Source of the DNA: Nitrospirota bacterium
Lineage (GTDB): Bacteria; Nitrospirota; Nitrospiria; Nitrospirales; UBA8639
Direction of reading: 5' to 3'
NCBI GenBank assembly: GCA_029879555.1
Contig: JAOUQB010000178.1
Location: forward strand, 1 to 5,656
DNA: 5,656 nucleotides
Below the pieces are notes generated by a model. It saw only the letters and a list, made by a program, of their open reading frames with translations. It had not been told where the DNA came from and did not search any database. A program made the translations under genes and the position numbers. Position 1 is the stretch's first letter. Each line of letters begins with the position of its first letter. Below are positions 5,009 to 5,656 of this stretch, one piece after another.

Positions 5009-5656
5009 ATGAATACACTTGAAAATCTGAGATTCCATAATACTTATGCGAAGTTGCCTGACGTGTTCTGGGAACGGGTGAAGCCGACGCCGTTTCCGAA
5101 TCCGTTTGTGGTCAGTGTGAATCCAGCAGCTGCGGAGTTGCTGAATTTAGATCCTGGTGAATTTTCCAGGCCGGACTTTGCGGAATTTTTTTGTGGGAGC
5201 AAGCTGCTGCCGGGGAGCGATCCGATTGCCATGCTCTATTCGGGGCATCAGTTCGGACATTATGTCCCGCAACTCGGCGATGGCCGGGCGATCATGTTAG
5301 GCGAAGTCAAAAATACCAATGGCGAACCGTGGGAGCTGCAACTCAAGGGGGCGGGACTCACGCGGTTTTCGCGTGATGGAGATGGGCGTGCGGTTTTACG
5401 CTCTACCATCCGGGAATATTTGTGTGGGGAAGCTATGCATGCTCTGGGCATTCCTACGACTCGGAGTTTGTGTATTGTGGCCGGGGAAGAAATCGTCTGG
5501 CGAGAAAAACCAGAACCTGGGGCGATGTTGTTACGCATGGCTCCGTCCCACGTTCGATTTGGCTCGTTCGAAGTTTTTCATTATCGACGGCAATATGAGT
5601 ATTTGAAACTCTTAGCTGATTATGTCATCGACCAGCATTACCCTCATGTTCGTGAA
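5009..5656 (+). CDS. selO: Protein adenylyltransferase SelO (YdiU/UPF0061 family), 5' part
   Basis: The first 216 residues are present and open to the window edge; the family is usually around 480-500 residues. SelO is a pseudokinase that binds ATP in a flipped orientation and transfers AMP to Ser, Thr or Tyr of target proteins; in bacteria it is linked to the oxidative stress response. The family signatures are clear: YSGHQFGHYVPQLGDGRA (77-94), ELQLKGAGLTRFSRDGDGRA (109-128), LRSTIREYLCGEAM (130-143) and PSHVRFGSFE (179-188). Residues that, as I recall, contact nucleotide in characterised SelO all fall at matching positions: R93, K113, E136, R176 and R183. The metal-binding Asn/Asp lie beyond the window. 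The start at ATG 5009 gives the usual SelO N-terminus (ENLRFHNTYAKLP). The gene is divergent from the cytochrome c gene. Confidence 0.96.
   Translation, partial: MNTLENLRFHNTYAKLPDVFWERVKPTPFPNPFVVSVNPAAAELLNLDPGEFSRPDFAEFFCGSKLLPGSDPIAMLYSGHQFGHYVPQLGDGRAIMLGEVKNTNGEPWELQLKGAGLTRFSRDGDGRAVLRSTIREYLCGEAMHALGIPTTRSLCIVAGEEIVWREKPEPGAMLLRMAPSHVRFGSFEVFHYRRQYEYLKLLADYVIDQHYPHVRE

Noticed and set aside
1..5656. CRISPR array, tRNA or rRNA genes
   Set aside because: No regularly spaced direct repeats and no tRNA- or rRNA-like segments were seen when reading both strands.

Overview
The window looks like a chromosomal stretch from a free-living Gram-negative bacterium of intermediate GC. Three products carry export signals, there is a periplasmic-type cytochrome c, and signalling runs through sigma-54. 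The mix of a Cys-rich PAS/sigma-54 activator, a cupredoxin, a small CxxC...HGICxxH protein, a c-type cytochrome lipoprotein and SelO fits my impression of Nitrospira-like (Nitrospirota) genomes. That assignment is an inference from gene content and was not tested.

Layout. Positions 1-3433 hold three genes on the minus strand, in transcription order: a secreted cupredoxin (3433-2939), a large exported protein of unknown family (2855-1080) and a PAS-sigma-54 transcriptional activator (944-1, cut by the window edge). The gaps are 83 and 135 bp and each contains a GC-rich hairpin without a T-run, so the three could form one leaky operon. Positions 3434-3625 are a divergent intergenic region. Positions 3626-3793 (+) encode a 55-residue single-pass membrane protein, which converges on and overlaps by 4 bp a 33-residue charged ORF on the minus strand (3891-3790). 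Upstream of that ORF, also on the minus strand, is a small CxxC/HGICxxH putative zinc-ribbon gene (4166-3969).

The most informative regulatory signal is a near-consensus sigma-54 (-24/-12) promoter at 4232-4217 (minus strand), about 40 nt in front of the zinc-ribbon start codon. About 70-205 bp upstream of it lie three copies of a GTCTCAG-centred motif. Two of them form a 16-bp inverted repeat with one mismatch. This is the arrangement expected of enhancer sites for a sigma-54 activator, and such an activator is encoded in the same window.

Positions 4471-4833 (-) encode a small cytochrome c lipoprotein. It is divergent from the 5' part of selO (5009 to the window end, +), whose known nucleotide-binding residues are intact as far as the sequence goes.

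Working model (inference): a one-component redox- or metal-responsive sigma-54 regulator sits behind a periplasmic copper protein and its partner, and controls at least one small zinc-ribbon protein about 3.2 kb away. None of the small ORFs or the large exported protein can be given a biochemical function from sequence alone.
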